Below are positions 16,030-17,196 of a stretch of 17,196 nucleotides of DNA, in pieces (position 1 is the first letter of the stretch; each line of letters opens with the position of its first letter). Both the position numbers and the translations under genes were made by a program. The DNA comes from DATJKD01 sp963728295 (GTDB taxonomy: Bacteria; Pseudomonadota; Gammaproteobacteria; Steroidobacterales; Steroidobacteraceae), in contig CAVSKB010000002.1 in NCBI GenBank assembly GCA_963728295.1, forward strand, positions 1 to 17,196, written 5' to 3'. The notes beneath the pieces were generated by a model. That model had not been told where the DNA came from. It saw only the letters and a program-made list of their open reading frames with translations, and ran no database searches.

Positions 16030-17127
16030 CAAGCAGGTGGCATTGGCCGTTGTGCTCCCGGTGACGCTGTGGGCGGCCGGATGTGCGAAGCCGCCGGAGG
16101 CGCCGGCGCCGTTGACCGAAGCTCAGGTGACGGAGCAATCGAAGTCGCTCGTGCCCACCGGGCCGTGGCCGCAGAACGACGAGCGCGGCATGGCGAACAC
16201 GATTGGCACCGGGACGTGGATGAGATGCTCGTACTACCTCGCGCAACCGAGCGCGAAGTCCTACGAGCTCTCGCACGTACGCTCCAACACGATGCCGATG
16301 TCCCCGTTCGGACAGCCGCTCAGGTTCGAGGCTACGCCGTCGGTCTCGTTGCCAGGCACCAGGCACGTGTTCAACGGCGAGCTGGTGAAGGGCGGCGAGC
16401 CCGGAGCGCAAGGCACACAGATGGACGCGCTCGGTCACTTCGCCTACTACGATGAGGTATGGGACGGCAAGGGCGAAGCGCCGGTCAACCGCGCGAAGTA
16501 CTATGGCGGCTACACGCAGGCGGACGTCAAGCCTGAGCCCAATTCGCCGCTTCTCAAGCTCGGTATCGAAAAGGTGCCGCCGATCATCACGTCCGCCGTG
16601 CTGCTGGACGCGAAGACGTATCTCGGCAGGGGTGCGGCGCTGAAGCCTGGCGAACTGGTGAGGGCTGCGGATATCACCGGCATGCTCAAAGCTCAAGGAC
16701 TGGAAGCGCGCGGTATCCTGCCGGGCGACGTCGTCTACATCTACACGGGCTGGGGCGATGGCTGGGCGGATCCCGATACCGAGAAGAGCTACTACAGCAA
16801 AGGTCCCGGGCTCGCCGCCGATGCAGCTGCCTACCTCGCCGAACAGAAAGTCGTCCTGATCGCGCTCGACAATCCGTTTACCGATGCCGTCGCGGACGGG
16901 CAGCTCGCGCAAGAAGCGCTGCCGCCGCAAGGTATGGATCAGGGCTGCCTTTCATCATTCACCACACCAATCTCGCCGTCAACGGCATTCACCAGATCCA
17001 GAACGCGAATTTGACGGCGATCGCTGCGGACAAAGTCTGGACTTCGTGCACGATGATCCTGCCGCTGCGCGAGCGAGGCCACGCGGGGTCCCCGGTGAGG
17101 CCGGTCGCGATCGGGGTGCCGCAGTGA
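16022..17127 (+). CDS. Cyclase-family lipoprotein (kynurenine formamidase / isatin hydrolase fold), frameshifted near the end
   Basis: Hydrolase of the cyclase family, which opens N-formyl, lactam or similar amide bonds; about 367 residues. A signal peptide (ALAVVLPVTLWAAGC) ends in a lipobox with Cys21 and a Pro-rich linker, so it should be membrane-anchored outside the cytoplasm. The core motif is GTQMDALGHFAYYD from residue 131, then GILPGDVVYIYTGW and ALDNPF. Past about 16945 the family sequence switches frame (PFIIHHTNLAVNGIHQIQN) and ends at TGA 17125-17127. One missing C after the GGGC at 16942-16945 explains this and restores MDQGLPFIIHH. The GTG start has CGAGGA at 16008-16013. Gln133 replaces the His usual in the GTHxD metal motif. 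It is third in the receptor-amidohydrolase run. Confidence 0.85.
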
Positions 17128-17151
17128 GCGTGCCACCGCCGGATGATGTCG

Positions 17152-17196
17152 CTAGAGCCTTGCCATCTTGTCCTCGATTTCCGCGCGATTCCGTTC
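17152..17196 (-). CDS. Possible C-terminal tail of a minus-strand gene (edge fragment)
   Basis: On the minus strand the edge reads ERNRAEIEDKMARL followed by TAG at 17154-17152. The helical, charged sequence looks protein-like and would belong to a gene converging on the cyclase. Fourteen residues are too few to identify it, and a frameshift is also possible. Confidence 0.3.
   Translation of the reverse strand, partial: ERNRAEIEDKMARL

Noticed and set aside
14306..16930. 874-codon open frame on the minus strand
   Set aside because: It lies opposite the Tat amidohydrolase and the cyclase, both with clear motifs. The antisense product is Arg/His-rich and unrecognisable.
1..17196. tRNA, rRNA, CRISPR array, insertion sequence or phage genes
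   Set aside because: No cloverleaf, spaced identical repeats, transposase-like protein or terminal inverted repeats were found by eye on either strand.

Overview
The window reads as a high-GC Gram-negative (diderm) chromosome segment. The diderm assignment rests on a TonB-dependent outer-membrane receptor, a twin-arginine export signal and a lipobox. A gammaproteobacterium is my best guess from the style of the receptor and purine genes, but I cannot fix the taxon from sequence alone. Two blocks are visible.

Block 1 (about 1-8,710) is a compact purine-catabolism island. It holds a guanine deaminase (guaD, 5' end only, minus strand); a plus-strand run uraH-xdhA-xdhB-puuD; a minus-strand pair alc-allA; and a plus-strand pair puuE-uraD. 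Together they encode guanine -> xanthine -> urate -> 5-hydroxyisourate -> OHCU -> S-allantoin -> allantoate -> ureidoglycolate + urea -> glyoxylate + urea, so every ring-opening step is present. The variants are the membrane cytochrome-c urate hydroxylase PuuD (not uricase or HpxO) and the polysaccharide-deacetylase-type allantoinase PuuE (not AllB). Short overlaps (xdhA/xdhB 11 nt, alc/allA ATGA, puuE/uraD ATGA) indicate translational coupling. The short region between alc and puuE is the obvious regulatory hub and carries an imperfect palindrome.

Block 2 (about 8,762-17,127) starts with a NupG/XapB-type nucleoside permease that functionally belongs with block 1. A minus-strand exported serine hydrolase of the beta-lactamase fold follows. 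Across a gene-free stretch of about 480 bp lies a plus-strand run: TonB-dependent receptor, Tat-exported metal-dependent amidohydrolase (TTGA stop/start overlap with the receptor) and a lipoprotein of the cyclase/kynurenine-formamidase family. This looks like an uncharacterised system that imports a substrate across the outer membrane and hydrolyses amide or lactam bonds outside the cytoplasm.

Sequence quality is uneven. From about 8.9 to 14.25 kb three genes (permease, serine hydrolase, receptor) are cut by about sixteen single-base frameshifts, nearly all +1 in the gene's sense. Outside that stretch I see only one in puuD, one in the cyclase and a possible one at the guaD start. Family-like protein resumes in another frame after each break, so insertion-type sequencing error is more likely than gene decay. 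Third-position GC also jumps near 8.72-8.76 kb. I saw no tRNA, rRNA, CRISPR array, insertion sequence or replication origin.
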